DNA of 11,095 nt. Origin: Sphingobacteriales bacterium (GTDB taxonomy: Bacteria > Bacteroidota > Bacteroidia > Chitinophagales > Chitinophagaceae). Made by a program: the position numbers and the translations under genes. Below the pieces are notes generated by a model, which was given only the letters and a program-made list of their open reading frames with translations, searched no databases and was not told the origin of the DNA. The stretch spans positions 1 through 11,095 of the forward strand of contig CANHUD010000053.1 of assembly GCA_947463665.1 (NCBI GenBank), read 5' to 3'. Positions 1 through 8,274 of the stretch are shown one piece after another (the stretch's first letter is position 1; each line of letters begins with the position of its first letter).

Positions 1-1086
1 AATCAGGATAAGTTCAGGGCTACGGTTCTCACGGCTTTTTCCAATCAGGAGCTGCTGATCGAACAGGCCCTGTTGTTTAAACCGGCGCTGGTTGTAATTG
101 GCGATCCTGCCAAGTACGAGGCCGTCCGGAATGCCCTTTCCCCGGCCGGTATCCCGGTTCAGGCGGGTGAACAGGCATTGGAAGAGGCAGCTGCATCGGA
201 TCTGTACGATATGATGATGGCGGCGATCGTAGGATTTGCAGGGCTGCGGCCAACACTGGCGGCCATTCGGACAGGAAAGGATATTGCGCTGGCCAATAAA
301 GAGACGCTGGTAGTGGCCGGTGATATTGTAATGGCGGAAGCCGCAGCCCGAAATGTGCCGGTTATTCCGGTAGATTCAGAACATTCGGCAATTTTTCAAT
401 GTCTGGCAGGGGAGGAGCACAATCCGATTGAGCGGATCATCCTCACCGCCTCCGGAGGTCCGTTCATTGGTCGTAAGCCCAACTTTCTGGTGAATGTCAA
501 GCGTGAACACGCCCTGCAGCATCCCAACTGGAGCATGGGGGCGAAGATCACGGTGGATTCTGCCACGCTGATGAACAAGGGGCTGGAAATGATTGAAGCG
601 AAATGGTTGTTTCATCTTACCCCGCCGCAGATACAGGTGGTGGTGCATCCGCAAAGCATCATCCATAGCATGGTCCAGTTTGAAGATGGCAGTATCAAGG
701 CGCAGATGGGTTTACCGGATATGAAACTGCCGATCCAGTATGCCATGGGCTATCCCAACCGAATACCCAATCAGTTTCCCCGGTACGATTTCACCAAATC
801 GGCTCAGCTCACGTTTGAACCGCCGGATATCCGTACGTTCCGGAACCTTGCACTGGCCATGGATGCCCTGGAAAAGGGCGGCAATACTGCCTGTGTGATG
901 AATGCCGCCAATGAAATAGCGGTGTATGGATTTCTCAAAAACCGGATCGGTTTTCTGGAGATGACCGAACTGATTGAACAGACCATCGCCAGACTGCCTT
1001 TCATAGAACATCCTACGCTGGAGGAATATTTTGAGAGCGATGCTGAGGCCCGTAAATTTGCTGCTTCCCGGATTAATCTATTATGA
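1..1086 (+). CDS. dxr: 1-deoxy-D-xylulose 5-phosphate reductoisomerase (5' end outside window)
   Basis: Dxr (IspC) converts 1-deoxy-D-xylulose 5-phosphate to 2-C-methyl-D-erythritol 4-phosphate with NADPH and a divalent metal, the committed step of the cytosolic MEP isoprenoid pathway. The frame is open from base 1 (NQDKFRATVLTAFSNQELL), so the gene begins upstream of the window; the 361 visible residues lack roughly the first 25, including the GSTGSIG nucleotide-binding loop. Signatures seen in order are LANKET, PVDSEHSAIFQCL (the D and E match the metal ligands), TASGGPF, HPNWSMGAKITVDSATLMNKGLE (substrate-loop S, N, K and E), HPQSIIHSMV, GLPDMKLPIQYAM and NAANEIAVYGFL. A start at the TTG at 73 would cut into the conserved domain and is not the real one. 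The stop TGA overlaps the rseP ATG (ATGA at 1083-1086), so the two genes are probably translationally coupled. Nothing suggests a pseudogene. Confidence 0.97.
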   Translation, partial: NQDKFRATVLTAFSNQELLIEQALLFKPALVVIGDPAKYEAVRNALSPAGIPVQAGEQALEEAAASDLYDMMMAAIVGFAGLRPTLAAIRTGKDIALANKETLVVAGDIVMAEAAARNVPVIPVDSEHSAIFQCLAGEEHNPIERIILTASGGPFIGRKPNFLVNVKREHALQHPNWSMGAKITVDSATLMNKGLEMIEAKWLFHLTPPQIQVVVHPQSIIHSMVQFEDGSIKAQMGLPDMKLPIQYAMGYPNRIPNQFPRYDFTKSAQLTFEPPDIRTFRNLALAMDALEKGGNTACVMNAANEIAVYGFLKNRIGFLEMTELIEQTIARLPFIEHPTLEEYFESDAEARKFAASRINLL

Positions 1087-2468
1087 TGAATACATTTTTG
1101 CTCGATATCAACTGGTCGGCCGTAGGCCTCCAGGCTGCACAACTCATTCTTTCTCTGTCCATACTCGTTATCATGCATGAACTGGGCCATTTTATACCGG
1201 CCAAACTGTTCAAATGCCGTGTGGAAAAGTTCTATCTGTTTTTCGACTGGCCGATCTCGCTGGTAAAGAAAAAAATTGGAGAGACTGTTTACGGAATCGG
1301 ACTTCTGCCACTGGGCGGATATGTGAAGATCGCCGGGATGGTGGATGAAAGCATGGACAAAGAACAGATGAAACAGCCGGCACAGCCCTGGGAATTCCGG
1401 AGCAAACCGGCCTGGCAGCGGCTGATCATCATGATCGGCGGGGTTACCGTGAATGTGCTGCTGGCATTTCTGATCTATGCCATGACGCTTTATACCTGGG
1501 GAGAAACCAAGTTGCCCGTGGCGAATATGAAAGACGGTATCTGGGCGGTAGACAGCCTGAACCAGCAACTCGGATTGCAGACCGGCGATAAGATCCTGGC
1601 CGTTAACAACCAGCCTGTGACTTATTTTGAAGATCTTCCGGCTGCGCTTTTATTAGGGGAGACCATCACCATTGACCGTGGCGGAGAAAAGAAAACCATA
1701 ACCGTTCCGGTTAATTTCATTGAGCAGATCGTGGAGCAGGGTAAGCGTACATCCCTTGTATTGCCGCGTATTCCGGCGATTGTAGGTGAGGTGGCCGACA
1801 GCCTTTATGCGAAAAAGGCAGGCCTTCTGGAGAAAGATATCATTCGTTCCATCGATGACAAACCGGTGCGGTATTTCGATGAAGTAAAGCCTTTACTGGC
1901 AGGTCGTGCAGGCGATACTATCCGTTTGGGTGTGGATCGGGATGGTCAACTGGTAACCCTCACCACCGTTTTGAGTGCCGATGCATCCATTGGGTTTCGT
2001 CCGGCGCTGCCTTCTATGGACGAACTGGAAAAAGCCGGTGTATACAGCTTTGAGACCAGGACCTATGGCTTCTTTGCTTCTTTTCCGGCAGGTGTTTCCA
2101 AAACCATTGATAAACTGAATTTCTATGTACAGCAGTTCAAGAAGATCCTGAATCCCTCTACCGGTGCGTACAAAGGCATTGGCGGATTCAAATCCATGGG
2201 ATCGATCTTCCCGAAAAATGAATGGAACTGGGAAGTATTCTGGAATATAACGGCCTTCTTTTCCATTGTGCTGGCCTTTATGAACCTGTTGCCGATACCG
2301 GCACTGGATGGTGGTCATGTGGTCTTTACCCTGTATGAAATGATCACCGGTCGCAAACCCAGTGATAAATTTCTGGAATATGCGCAGATCGTAGGAATGG
2401 TGATCCTGCTTGGCCTGATCCTCTATGCCAACGGTAACGACTGGCTGGGATGGGGCAAAGGAAAATAG
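1083..2468 (+). CDS. rseP: RIP metalloprotease RseP (site-2 protease, M50 family)
   Basis: This is an inner-membrane zinc protease that cuts transmembrane segments, in E. coli releasing sigma-E from its anti-sigma factor; the substrate here is unknown. The protein has 461 residues, close to the family's usual length. The zinc motif HELGH is at residues 32-36 in the first membrane helix. A second helix follows near residues 115-135 (MIGGVTVNVLLAFLIYAM). Two PDZ-like domains occupy about 155-215 and 235-300 (AGLLEKDIIRSIDDKPV in the second). The third zinc-ligand motif is NLLPIPALDGGH, with Asp409, followed by a last helix near 436-450. Two adjacent ATGs (1083 and 1086) are possible starts; 1083 gives the ATGA overlap with dxr, and a start at 1086 changes one residue only. 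dxr and rseP lie close together in many bacteria. The stop is four bases from the end of the convergent gene, so no separate intergenic terminator fits. Confidence 0.96.
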   Translation: MMNTFLLDINWSAVGLQAAQLILSLSILVIMHELGHFIPAKLFKCRVEKFYLFFDWPISLVKKKIGETVYGIGLLPLGGYVKIAGMVDESMDKEQMKQPAQPWEFRSKPAWQRLIIMIGGVTVNVLLAFLIYAMTLYTWGETKLPVANMKDGIWAVDSLNQQLGLQTGDKILAVNNQPVTYFEDLPAALLLGETITIDRGGEKKTITVPVNFIEQIVEQGKRTSLVLPRIPAIVGEVADSLYAKKAGLLEKDIIRSIDDKPVRYFDEVKPLLAGRAGDTIRLGVDRDGQLVTLTTVLSADASIGFRPALPSMDELEKAGVYSFETRTYGFFASFPAGVSKTIDKLNFYVQQFKKILNPSTGAYKGIGGFKSMGSIFPKNEWNWEVFWNITAFFSIVLAFMNLLPIPALDGGHVVFTLYEMITGRKPSDKFLEYAQIVGMVILLGLILYANGNDWLGWGKGK

Positions 2469-2472
2469 TCGC

Positions 2473-3330
2473 TCAGCGCTTGTAATAATTTAACGTAACA
2501 TCGGTTATGGCACGTTCTCCCAGCGTGAAATAACCGATGTTGTCGTTTGTAAACGTAATGGCTTCTCCCTGTGTTTCTGCTTCGTATTTCAGATTGGATG
2601 GGGATTTTTTCAACGTCACATCCAGCGGTTCACCGGCTGTTCGGGGATAATAATACACCTGCTGGTATGTCTTAACTGCTACACCGTTTCCATCCGGTGT
2701 AATGGCTGCACTGACTACACCATTATAGGTTAGTGTACCCACCTGGGTTAGGGTGTTTAAACTGGAGGTAGAATAGGGAGCGGTGAGTTTATAGATGCGT
2801 GATTGTGTTTCTCTTTTGGTGATGATGTAAATATCTCCTTTCTCCGGATCTACAATGAAGGCTTCTGCATCCCTTGCGCCATCGGGATAACGGAAGGGGA
2901 TGGTTTCAACGGAAGCCACTTCTGTGGCGTCTTTTGAAGGTTCGGGGAACCGGTAGAAAAAGCATTGCGGGTGAACGGCATTGTTATCGCCGATTTCACC
3001 AATGTAAACATAATTCAGCGCCGGGTTGGGGCCTTTGGCAACCGTAACATCCTCCCAGTCGCGGTTGATGATACCACGGATGGGTATTTTTTTGACCAGC
3101 ACACCTTTATGGGTTAGTAAGGTGATTTCAGAAGGGCTGTCACTGTCTTCCTGCACCCACAGGTGCCCGGCATTCAGTTTGCTATCGGCAATACCGGAGG
3201 CTTCATCAACAATGCCTGCGGTGATTTTATATTTGATTGGGTACGTTTCGGAAGTGGACGTACTGCCATTGTTTTTTTTCTTGCAGGATGCCAGGGCCAG
3301 GCAAGCTGCTACTAGAATCGGGTAATACAT
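2473..3330 (-). CDS. Predicted lipoprotein with beta-propeller-like repeats, function unknown
   Basis: This 285-residue protein has a short lipoprotein signal (LALASC, lipid Cys16) followed by a basic, Ser/Thr-rich linker (KKKNNGSTSTS), so it should be anchored in the periplasm or outer membrane. Visible motifs are DEASGIADS (about 43-50), RDWEDVTV (90-97), YIGEIGDNNA (109-118), YPDGARDAEAFIVDP (148-162) and GEAITF...GYFTLGE near the end. The series DEASG, DWED, Y-IG-IGDN, DAEA resembles a widespread family of secreted beta-propellers related in fold to the esterase-like phytase and SdiA-regulated groups; that is family recollection, and no activity should be assumed. The ATG at 3328-3330 is chosen because it gives the signal peptide directly. 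The gene diverges from susC and converges on rseP. Codons 264-267 and 275-278 form a 12-bp inverted repeat. Certain as a gene; function uncertain. Confidence 0.85.
   Translation of the reverse strand: MYYPILVAACLALASCKKKNNGSTSTSETYPIKYKITAGIVDEASGIADSKLNAGHLWVQEDSDSPSEITLLTHKGVLVKKIPIRGIINRDWEDVTVAKGPNPALNYVYIGEIGDNNAVHPQCFFYRFPEPSKDATEVASVETIPFRYPDGARDAEAFIVDPEKGDIYIITKRETQSRIYKLTAPYSTSSLNTLTQVGTLTYNGVVSAAITPDGNGVAVKTYQQVYYYPRTAGEPLDVTLKKSPSNLKYEAETQGEAITFTNDNIGYFTLGERAITDVTLNYYKR
2497..2541. repeat. 12-bp perfect inverted repeat (hairpin) at a convergent gene end
   Basis: The arms AACATCGGTTAT (2497-2508) and ATAACCGATGTT (2530-2541) are exact reverse complements. Inside the 21-base gap, CACG (2511-2514) can pair with CGTG (2524-2527), extending the stem beyond a small internal loop. 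It lies in the last codons of the minus-strand lipoprotein gene, just downstream of the rseP stop. No long T run follows on either strand. It may help end or stabilise the rseP transcript, but that is inference. Confidence 0.7.
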
Positions 3331-3346
3331 GCGGATGAATTCGCAA

Positions 3347-3354
3347 TAAATATA
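3347..3354 (-). promoter_or_regulatory. Candidate -7 promoter element for the beta-propeller lipoprotein gene
   Basis: Read on the minus strand, TATATTTA matches seven of eight positions of the Bacteroidota -7 consensus TAnnTTTG and lies 16 bases before the ATG. No good -33 TTG is seen at normal spacing. The region is A/T-rich, so chance matches are likely. Confidence 0.3.
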
Positions 3355-3461
3355 TGTAATTCGGTTTTATATGAAACATTTTTTGAGATTTGTCCACATT
3401 TCTTAACCAAAACAACATAGTTTGTTGACATCAATTTTATGCTGATAATGAATAAAGCAGT

Positions 3462-3469
3462 TACTTTTA
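3462..3469 (+). promoter_or_regulatory. Candidate -7 promoter element for the susC-susD pair
   Basis: TACTTTTA matches seven of eight positions of TAnnTTTG and would give a leader of about 25 bases before the susC ATG at 3501. The bases before the ATG (CAACCAAACCCAACGCT) hold no Shine-Dalgarno sequence, as is usual in this phylum. No -33 TTG lies at normal spacing; the upstream TTGACA at 3425-3430 is too far away. Confidence 0.35.
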
Positions 3470-3500
3470 TGGAAAGTATTTTTCAACCAAACCCAACGCT

Positions 3501-6500
3501 ATGAGTGCACAAACTATGACTCATGTGTACCGGCATTTACCCCGAAGTATTTTGCTGGTAACACTGCTTGTTTTTCAATCGCTTAGCCTGTGGGCTGAGT
3601 CCTCTGTTTCTTCCCGTTTCGAAAAAATCGTGAAAGGGCGTGTGACCGATGCTACATCCGGATCCGGGCTTTCCGGAGCCAGTGTAACCGTTAAAGGTAG
3701 TTCCGTAAGTGTGCTTACGGATGCCAGCGGTAATTATTCTATAACAGTAGCAGATGATAAAGCTACACTGGTAGCCAGTTTTGTGGGGTATACCTCACAG
3801 GAAGCGCTGGTGGGAGCAAAGACCACCGTGAACTTTTCTCTGCAGGTTTCGGGAACCGACCTCGCCCAGGTAGTGGTGATGGGGTATGGAACCCAGAGCA
3901 AGCGGGATGTTACCGGTGCCGTTAAATCCGTAAAAGCGGAATCGTTCAACCGCGGTATAATCAACGCTCCCCAGCAGCTGTTACAGGGTAAAGTTGCCGG
4001 TGTGAACGTGGTGTCTGCCAGTGGTGAACCCGGTGGCAGCCAGGGCATCACGATCCGTGGCCCCGGGGGAGTAAGAACAGGAAGCACGCCACTGTTTGTA
4101 GTGGATGGTTTGCCACTGGACAATTCCTCTACCGGTAACGGCGATCCGCTGAACTTCATAAACCCTGCGGATATCGAATCAATGGACGTCCTGAAAGATG
4201 CATCGGCCACTGCGATCTATGGTGCCCGTGGTGCCAACGGTGTTATCCTGATCACCACCAAAAAAGGAAAGGCCGGTACCTCTACCATGAACTACAGCAG
4301 CAGTCTGGGTATTTCTACCCTGGCGCGTAAACTTCCTGTTTTCAGCGCCGATGATTTCCGTAAGAAAGTAGTGGAAATCGGTGGACTGCTGGATGATAAA
4401 GGCGGCAATACCGACTGGCAGGATGTGATCACCCGCAGGGGGATCACCCAGAACCACAACCTCACCATGAGTGGGGGGGCGGATAAGATCGTTTATTTTG
4501 CCTCATTTGGTCTGCAGAAACAGCAGGGTATCATCAAAACGAATGATCTCGATCGATATTCCGGTCGTTTCAATGCCACACAGAAATTCTTTAACGATCG
4601 CCTGAAAGTAGAAGTGAACCTCAGTGCCAACAGCACCAAACAGGTTCGTCCCAATATAGGATCTGCTATTGGAGATGCCCTGAGCAATAACCCTACCTAT
4701 CCGGCGTATGATGCACAGGGTAAGATTGCAGCGTATCAGCTGATCAACAATCCGTTGCTCACCTTCGAGCTGGATCGGGATAATACCGTAACCAATCGGG
4801 TGTTAGGAAGCATTTCTCCTTCTCTTCAACTGATGAAGGGACTGGTGTACAAGATGAATTTCGGGGTAGACAATTCTACAGCTACCCGGGATATCCAGAA
4901 TCTGCCGTATCTGCAGCCGCAGCGGGATGGCCGACTGGAAACTTTCAACATCATCAACAAGAACACGCTCATCGAGAATTACCTGACCTATGATTTTGAT
5001 GTGAAGGATCATAAGTTCTCTACACTGGCAGGTCATTCTTATCAGGAGATTTACCTGCAGGGACGTGGCTGGAGCATCAATCGCTTCCCGATCACACCGG
5101 TGCAGCCGATCTACAATCCCGGTATTGGTCAGGAACTGACCCTGGCGAATAACCGTCCGGGTGGATATGCTACCATCAACGAATTGCAGTCGTTCTTCTC
5201 GCGTGTAAATTATTCCTACAAGAATAAATACCTTGCCACCGCTAACTTCCGTATGGATGGTTCCAGCAAATTCGGTGCGAACAACAAATACGGTTATTTC
5301 CCGTCGTTCTCACTGGGCTGGAAGATCTCTGAAGAAGATTTCATGCGCAACAGTCCGTTCAGTAACCTGAAACTTCGTGCAGGTTGGGGACAGACCGGTA
5401 ACCAGGAAATTCCATCCAAGATCACGCAGGCATTGTATACCGCTACTATTTCCTCTGGTAGCAGCTATCCTCTTTTCCCCACAGGAGCCTATCCGGCCGG
5501 TATAGTATATTCCCGACTCGCGAATCCGGATATCCAGTGGGAGGTGTCTACCCAGACCAACGTGGGATTGGATTTCGGACTGTTTGGTGGCAAACTGAGT
5601 GGTGCCGTAGATTATTTCCGCAAGGTGTCGAACAACATCCTGCTGGAGGTTATTCCGGCCGATCCGGTGCAGCCTGCCGGTACGTTCTGGACCAATGTGG
5701 AAGATATGACCATCACCAACAGCGGTCTGGAATTTGACCTGGAATTCCGTCATCGTACGGCTTCAGGACTCCGGTATTCCATTGGTGGTAATGCGGCCTT
5801 CATGAAGAACATCGTGAAGAATTCCCCCTACTCCGTGATCCAGTCGGGTTCCGCTTCTGGTCCGGGTCTGACCTCTGCTACCATAAATGGTTATATCAAC
5901 AACCAGCCTATTGGTACTTTCTTCCTCCGGGAGTGGACCGGCTTCAATGCCCAGGGTCTGAGTACTTTCCGCGATACGGATGGGGACGGTGTATTTGGAG
6001 ACAGGGATCGGGTGCCGATGGGTACCGCCCTGCCGAAAGTGATCTATGCCTTCTTCGGAAGCCTGGATTATAAAGGTTTTGATATGGTTGTGAATTTCAA
6101 CGGCGTATCCGGCAACAAGATTTACGACAATACTGCGAATGCGAACTTCTATAAACTCCGCCTCTCCAAGAGTGTGAACACAACACCTGAGGCACTGGAG
6201 TACAAGGAGGAGTCGATCAATAATTCGGCACCGGTAAGTTCCCGTTACCTGAAAGACGGATCCTATCTGCGTTTAAACAACGTGGCTGTCGGTTATACCT
6301 TCAATACAAGGGATAAAGCCATTGGGAAAGTTATCACCGGACTTCGTTTCTCCGTAACGGCACAGAATCTGTTTGTGATTACTAACTATAATGGTTATGA
6401 TCCGGAAGTAAATGCTGACCGTACGGTCAATGGTATTTCCTCTTATGGAATCGATCAGCTGAGCTATCCGAAGTCGAGGAACATTATTTTCGGATTAAAC

Positions 6501-6512
6501 GTAAATTTCTAA
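3501..6512 (+). CDS. SusC/RagA-family TonB-dependent outer-membrane transporter
   Basis: This is an outer-membrane beta-barrel that imports a ligand, usually a glycan or peptide, using TonB energy and a SusD lid. Of its 1003 residues, 1-32 form a signal peptide (hydrophobic 17-30, likely cleavage after Ala32 in SLWA-ES). A carboxypeptidase-regulatory-like Ig domain spans about 44-115 (VKGRVTDATSGSGLSGASVTV...FVGY). The plug starts with the SusC signature GYGTQSKRDVTGAV (128-141) and includes DVLKDASATAIYGARGANGVILITTKKGK (about 230-258). The rest is barrel, ending in alternating residues and a terminal Phe (NIIFGLNVNF) as expected for Bam recognition. There is no N-terminal secretin/TonB short domain, so sigma/anti-sigma signalling of the FecA type is not expected. 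susD starts 10 bases after the stop. No hydrolase or regulator adjoins the pair in the window, so the substrate cannot be deduced. Confidence 0.96.
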   Translation: MSAQTMTHVYRHLPRSILLVTLLVFQSLSLWAESSVSSRFEKIVKGRVTDATSGSGLSGASVTVKGSSVSVLTDASGNYSITVADDKATLVASFVGYTSQEALVGAKTTVNFSLQVSGTDLAQVVVMGYGTQSKRDVTGAVKSVKAESFNRGIINAPQQLLQGKVAGVNVVSASGEPGGSQGITIRGPGGVRTGSTPLFVVDGLPLDNSSTGNGDPLNFINPADIESMDVLKDASATAIYGARGANGVILITTKKGKAGTSTMNYSSSLGISTLARKLPVFSADDFRKKVVEIGGLLDDKGGNTDWQDVITRRGITQNHNLTMSGGADKIVYFASFGLQKQQGIIKTNDLDRYSGRFNATQKFFNDRLKVEVNLSANSTKQVRPNIGSAIGDALSNNPTYPAYDAQGKIAAYQLINNPLLTFELDRDNTVTNRVLGSISPSLQLMKGLVYKMNFGVDNSTATRDIQNLPYLQPQRDGRLETFNIINKNTLIENYLTYDFDVKDHKFSTLAGHSYQEIYLQGRGWSINRFPITPVQPIYNPGIGQELTLANNRPGGYATINELQSFFSRVNYSYKNKYLATANFRMDGSSKFGANNKYGYFPSFSLGWKISEEDFMRNSPFSNLKLRAGWGQTGNQEIPSKITQALYTATISSGSSYPLFPTGAYPAGIVYSRLANPDIQWEVSTQTNVGLDFGLFGGKLSGAVDYFRKVSNNILLEVIPADPVQPAGTFWTNVEDMTITNSGLEFDLEFRHRTASGLRYSIGGNAAFMKNIVKNSPYSVIQSGSASGPGLTSATINGYINNQPIGTFFLREWTGFNAQGLSTFRDTDGDGVFGDRDRVPMGTALPKVIYAFFGSLDYKGFDMVVNFNGVSGNKIYDNTANANFYKLRLSKSVNTTPEALEYKEESINNSAPVSSRYLKDGSYLRLNNVAVGYTFNTRDKAIGKVITGLRFSVTAQNLFVITNYNGYDPEVNADRTVNGISSYGIDQLSYPKSRNIIFGLNVNF

Positions 6513-6522
6513 ACCGCTTATC

Positions 6523-8214
6523 ATGAAGAATATAATCAAATCAATCGTTTTTGCTTCTTCCTTTGCGGTGTTGGCAGGAAGCTGTACCAAGCTGGAAGAG
6601 CAGATCCTGGATGAATCATCGGTAACAGGACTGACCGACAAGCAGATTGCCGATGGAACCATCGCCCCGGTATATGCCAACCTGCCCAATATTTACATCC
6701 ATACAGGATTGTTTGCCCTGCAGGAAATATCTACAGATGAAGCCATCCTGCCATATCGGGGTGGTACCGACTGGGGTGATAATGGTATCTATCTGGATCT
6801 CCATCGTCATACTACGAACAGCAATACGGCGAACGTTCGCAATACCTGGAATCCACTGACGCAGAGTCTGTCGAGAGCTGTAACGGCTATCAGTTCCCTG
6901 CGCGACAGCAAGGATCCGAATGCTGCCAAATATATTGCGGAAGCGAAAGGGATGTATGCCTTTTATAACCTTATGATTCTGGATCTCTGGGGCATCATCT
7001 TCGTAAAAGAGGATCCCGGTGCGGTTTCAAAGATCGTTCGCGGGGATGAGGCGGTGGAATACCTTAAAAAAGTATTGCTGGAGGTTGAGCCGGTACTGGA
7101 CAATACTACCGGACCAGGCAGGCTGACCAAGGCGGGTGTATGGGGATTGCTGGCGAAACTGCATCTGAATGCGGCTGTTTACCGCGATCGTTACGCAGCT
7201 ACGTTCACCTTCCGAACAGACGATATGGACAAGGTGATCGATTATACCACCCGGATCATTTCTGCCGGACAATACGCGTTGTCAACAGATTACTGGGCGA
7301 TATTCAATGACAATAACAATTCCAATAGGGAATTGATCTTTGCCGTTGACCAGCGTCCGGATCTGAACGGCCATAACCGCTTGTCTTATTTCTCTTTATC
7401 CGGTGATCAGTTCCCATTGCCGGCATTTACGGGAGCCAACGGAACGGACGGACCTGGTATTACACCGGAATACTATCGTACCTGGGTAGATGCCTATGCA
7501 CCGCTGGATCCTGCGGATGCAGATCCCCGTTTTTACAAGAAGAATGTAATGCTGGATCCAGTTACCGATGAGGCCTGTTATGATGCGGCTTCGTACCGGA
7601 TAGACCGTGGTATTCTGCGTGGACAACAGTATGGACTGCAGCGGGTATCTGGTGTATTTTTAAAGTGCCCCGATGGCAAGTTTAAAGTCGGTAAGCTATT
7701 CAACAATACCCGCAACCGTCCTACCACACCGGTGATACATACAGAGCGAATCGACTTCACACCCACCGGCAGCGATTATGCTACCGGTTTCCGGGTGTTG
7801 AAATACGAATTCAGCCAGACCTCAGTGAGCGGACGTAATTTTGGTGCGGTAGATATTCCCATCGTTCGTTTGGGAGATGTGTACCTGATGCGGGCAGAAG
7901 CAAGGCTTCGTAAAGGAGATGCTGCCGGTGCACTGACCGATGTGAACGCGGTTCGTACTGCCCGTACTTCAGGCAACCTGACCGCTCGTCCACTGCCATC
8001 GATCACACTTGATCTGTTATTCAGAGAGCGTGGTTTCGAATTGTACTGGGAAATGCAGCGTCGGACAGACATGGTTCGTTTCGGTAAATTCGAAGGTACC
8101 TGGACGGAGAAGACCAGCAATGACCGCAATAAGCGCGTATTCCCGATCCCGCAGACGGCGATCGACGGTGCCTCTAATCTGCCCGGTTATCTGGTGCAGA
8201 ATCAGGGGTATTAG
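6523..8214 (+). CDS. SusD/RagB-family substrate-binding outer-membrane lipoprotein
   Basis: This is the surface lipoprotein that caps the SusC barrel and captures the ligand. It has 563 residues. A lipoprotein signal ends in LAGSC (lipid Cys21); the following TKLEEQ includes acidic residues, compatible with surface export. The N-terminal SusD-like helical region covers roughly 25-220, with TPR-like helices such as YIAEAKGMYAFYNLMILDLWG and AGVWGLLAKLHLNAAVY. The RagB/SusD C-terminal domain covers about 300-563 and carries the typical endings IPIVRLGDVYLMRAEARLRKGD, DVNAVRTAR, LLFRERGFELYWEMQRRTDMVRFGKF and RVFPIPQTAID. It is in an operon with susC (10-base gap) and ends before an intrinsic terminator at 8243-8274. 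The ligand is not predictable from the sequence alone. Confidence 0.95.
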   Translation: MKNIIKSIVFASSFAVLAGSCTKLEEQILDESSVTGLTDKQIADGTIAPVYANLPNIYIHTGLFALQEISTDEAILPYRGGTDWGDNGIYLDLHRHTTNSNTANVRNTWNPLTQSLSRAVTAISSLRDSKDPNAAKYIAEAKGMYAFYNLMILDLWGIIFVKEDPGAVSKIVRGDEAVEYLKKVLLEVEPVLDNTTGPGRLTKAGVWGLLAKLHLNAAVYRDRYAATFTFRTDDMDKVIDYTTRIISAGQYALSTDYWAIFNDNNNSNRELIFAVDQRPDLNGHNRLSYFSLSGDQFPLPAFTGANGTDGPGITPEYYRTWVDAYAPLDPADADPRFYKKNVMLDPVTDEACYDAASYRIDRGILRGQQYGLQRVSGVFLKCPDGKFKVGKLFNNTRNRPTTPVIHTERIDFTPTGSDYATGFRVLKYEFSQTSVSGRNFGAVDIPIVRLGDVYLMRAEARLRKGDAAGALTDVNAVRTARTSGNLTARPLPSITLDLLFRERGFELYWEMQRRTDMVRFGKFEGTWTEKTSNDRNKRVFPIPQTAIDGASNLPGYLVQNQGY

Positions 8215-8241
8215 TTTTTAGTTTTTAGATTTTAGATAGTT
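8214..8241 (+). repeat. Short tandem 7-bp repeats after susD
   Basis: GTTTTTA, GTTTTTA and GATTTTA follow one another directly from the last base of the susD stop codon, and a degenerate fourth unit (GATAGTT) ends next to the terminator stem. This is low-complexity sequence of a kind common between genes; no function is evident. Confidence 0.55.
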
Positions 8242-8242
8242 G

Positions 8243-8274
8243 ACAGGCGGCCGGATCGGTCGCCTGTTTTTTTA
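8243..8274 (+). terminator. Intrinsic terminator of the susC-susD operon
   Basis: The arms ACAGGCGGCC (8243-8252) and GGTCGCCTGT (8258-8267) pair over ten bases with one G-U pair around a five-base loop, and a seven-base T run (8267-8273) follows on the plus strand. On the minus strand no T run follows the hairpin, so it mainly stops transcription from susD. The T run reaches into the stop codon of the convergent gene. Confidence 0.88.

Noticed and set aside
1..1086. dxr as a 5'-truncated pseudogene
   Set aside because: The frame stays open and conserved to base 1; the missing N-terminus is due to the window edge.
804..1568. Minus-strand open frame of 254 codons across dxr and rseP
   Set aside because: It overlaps two clearly conserved genes on the other strand, spans their junction, and its translation (rich in H, Q, F, R) has no recognisable motif.
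3425..3449. TTGACA...GATAAT as a sigma70-type promoter before susC
   Set aside because: The spacer is only 13 bases and Bacteroidota primary sigma factors use TTG/TAnnTTTG elements.
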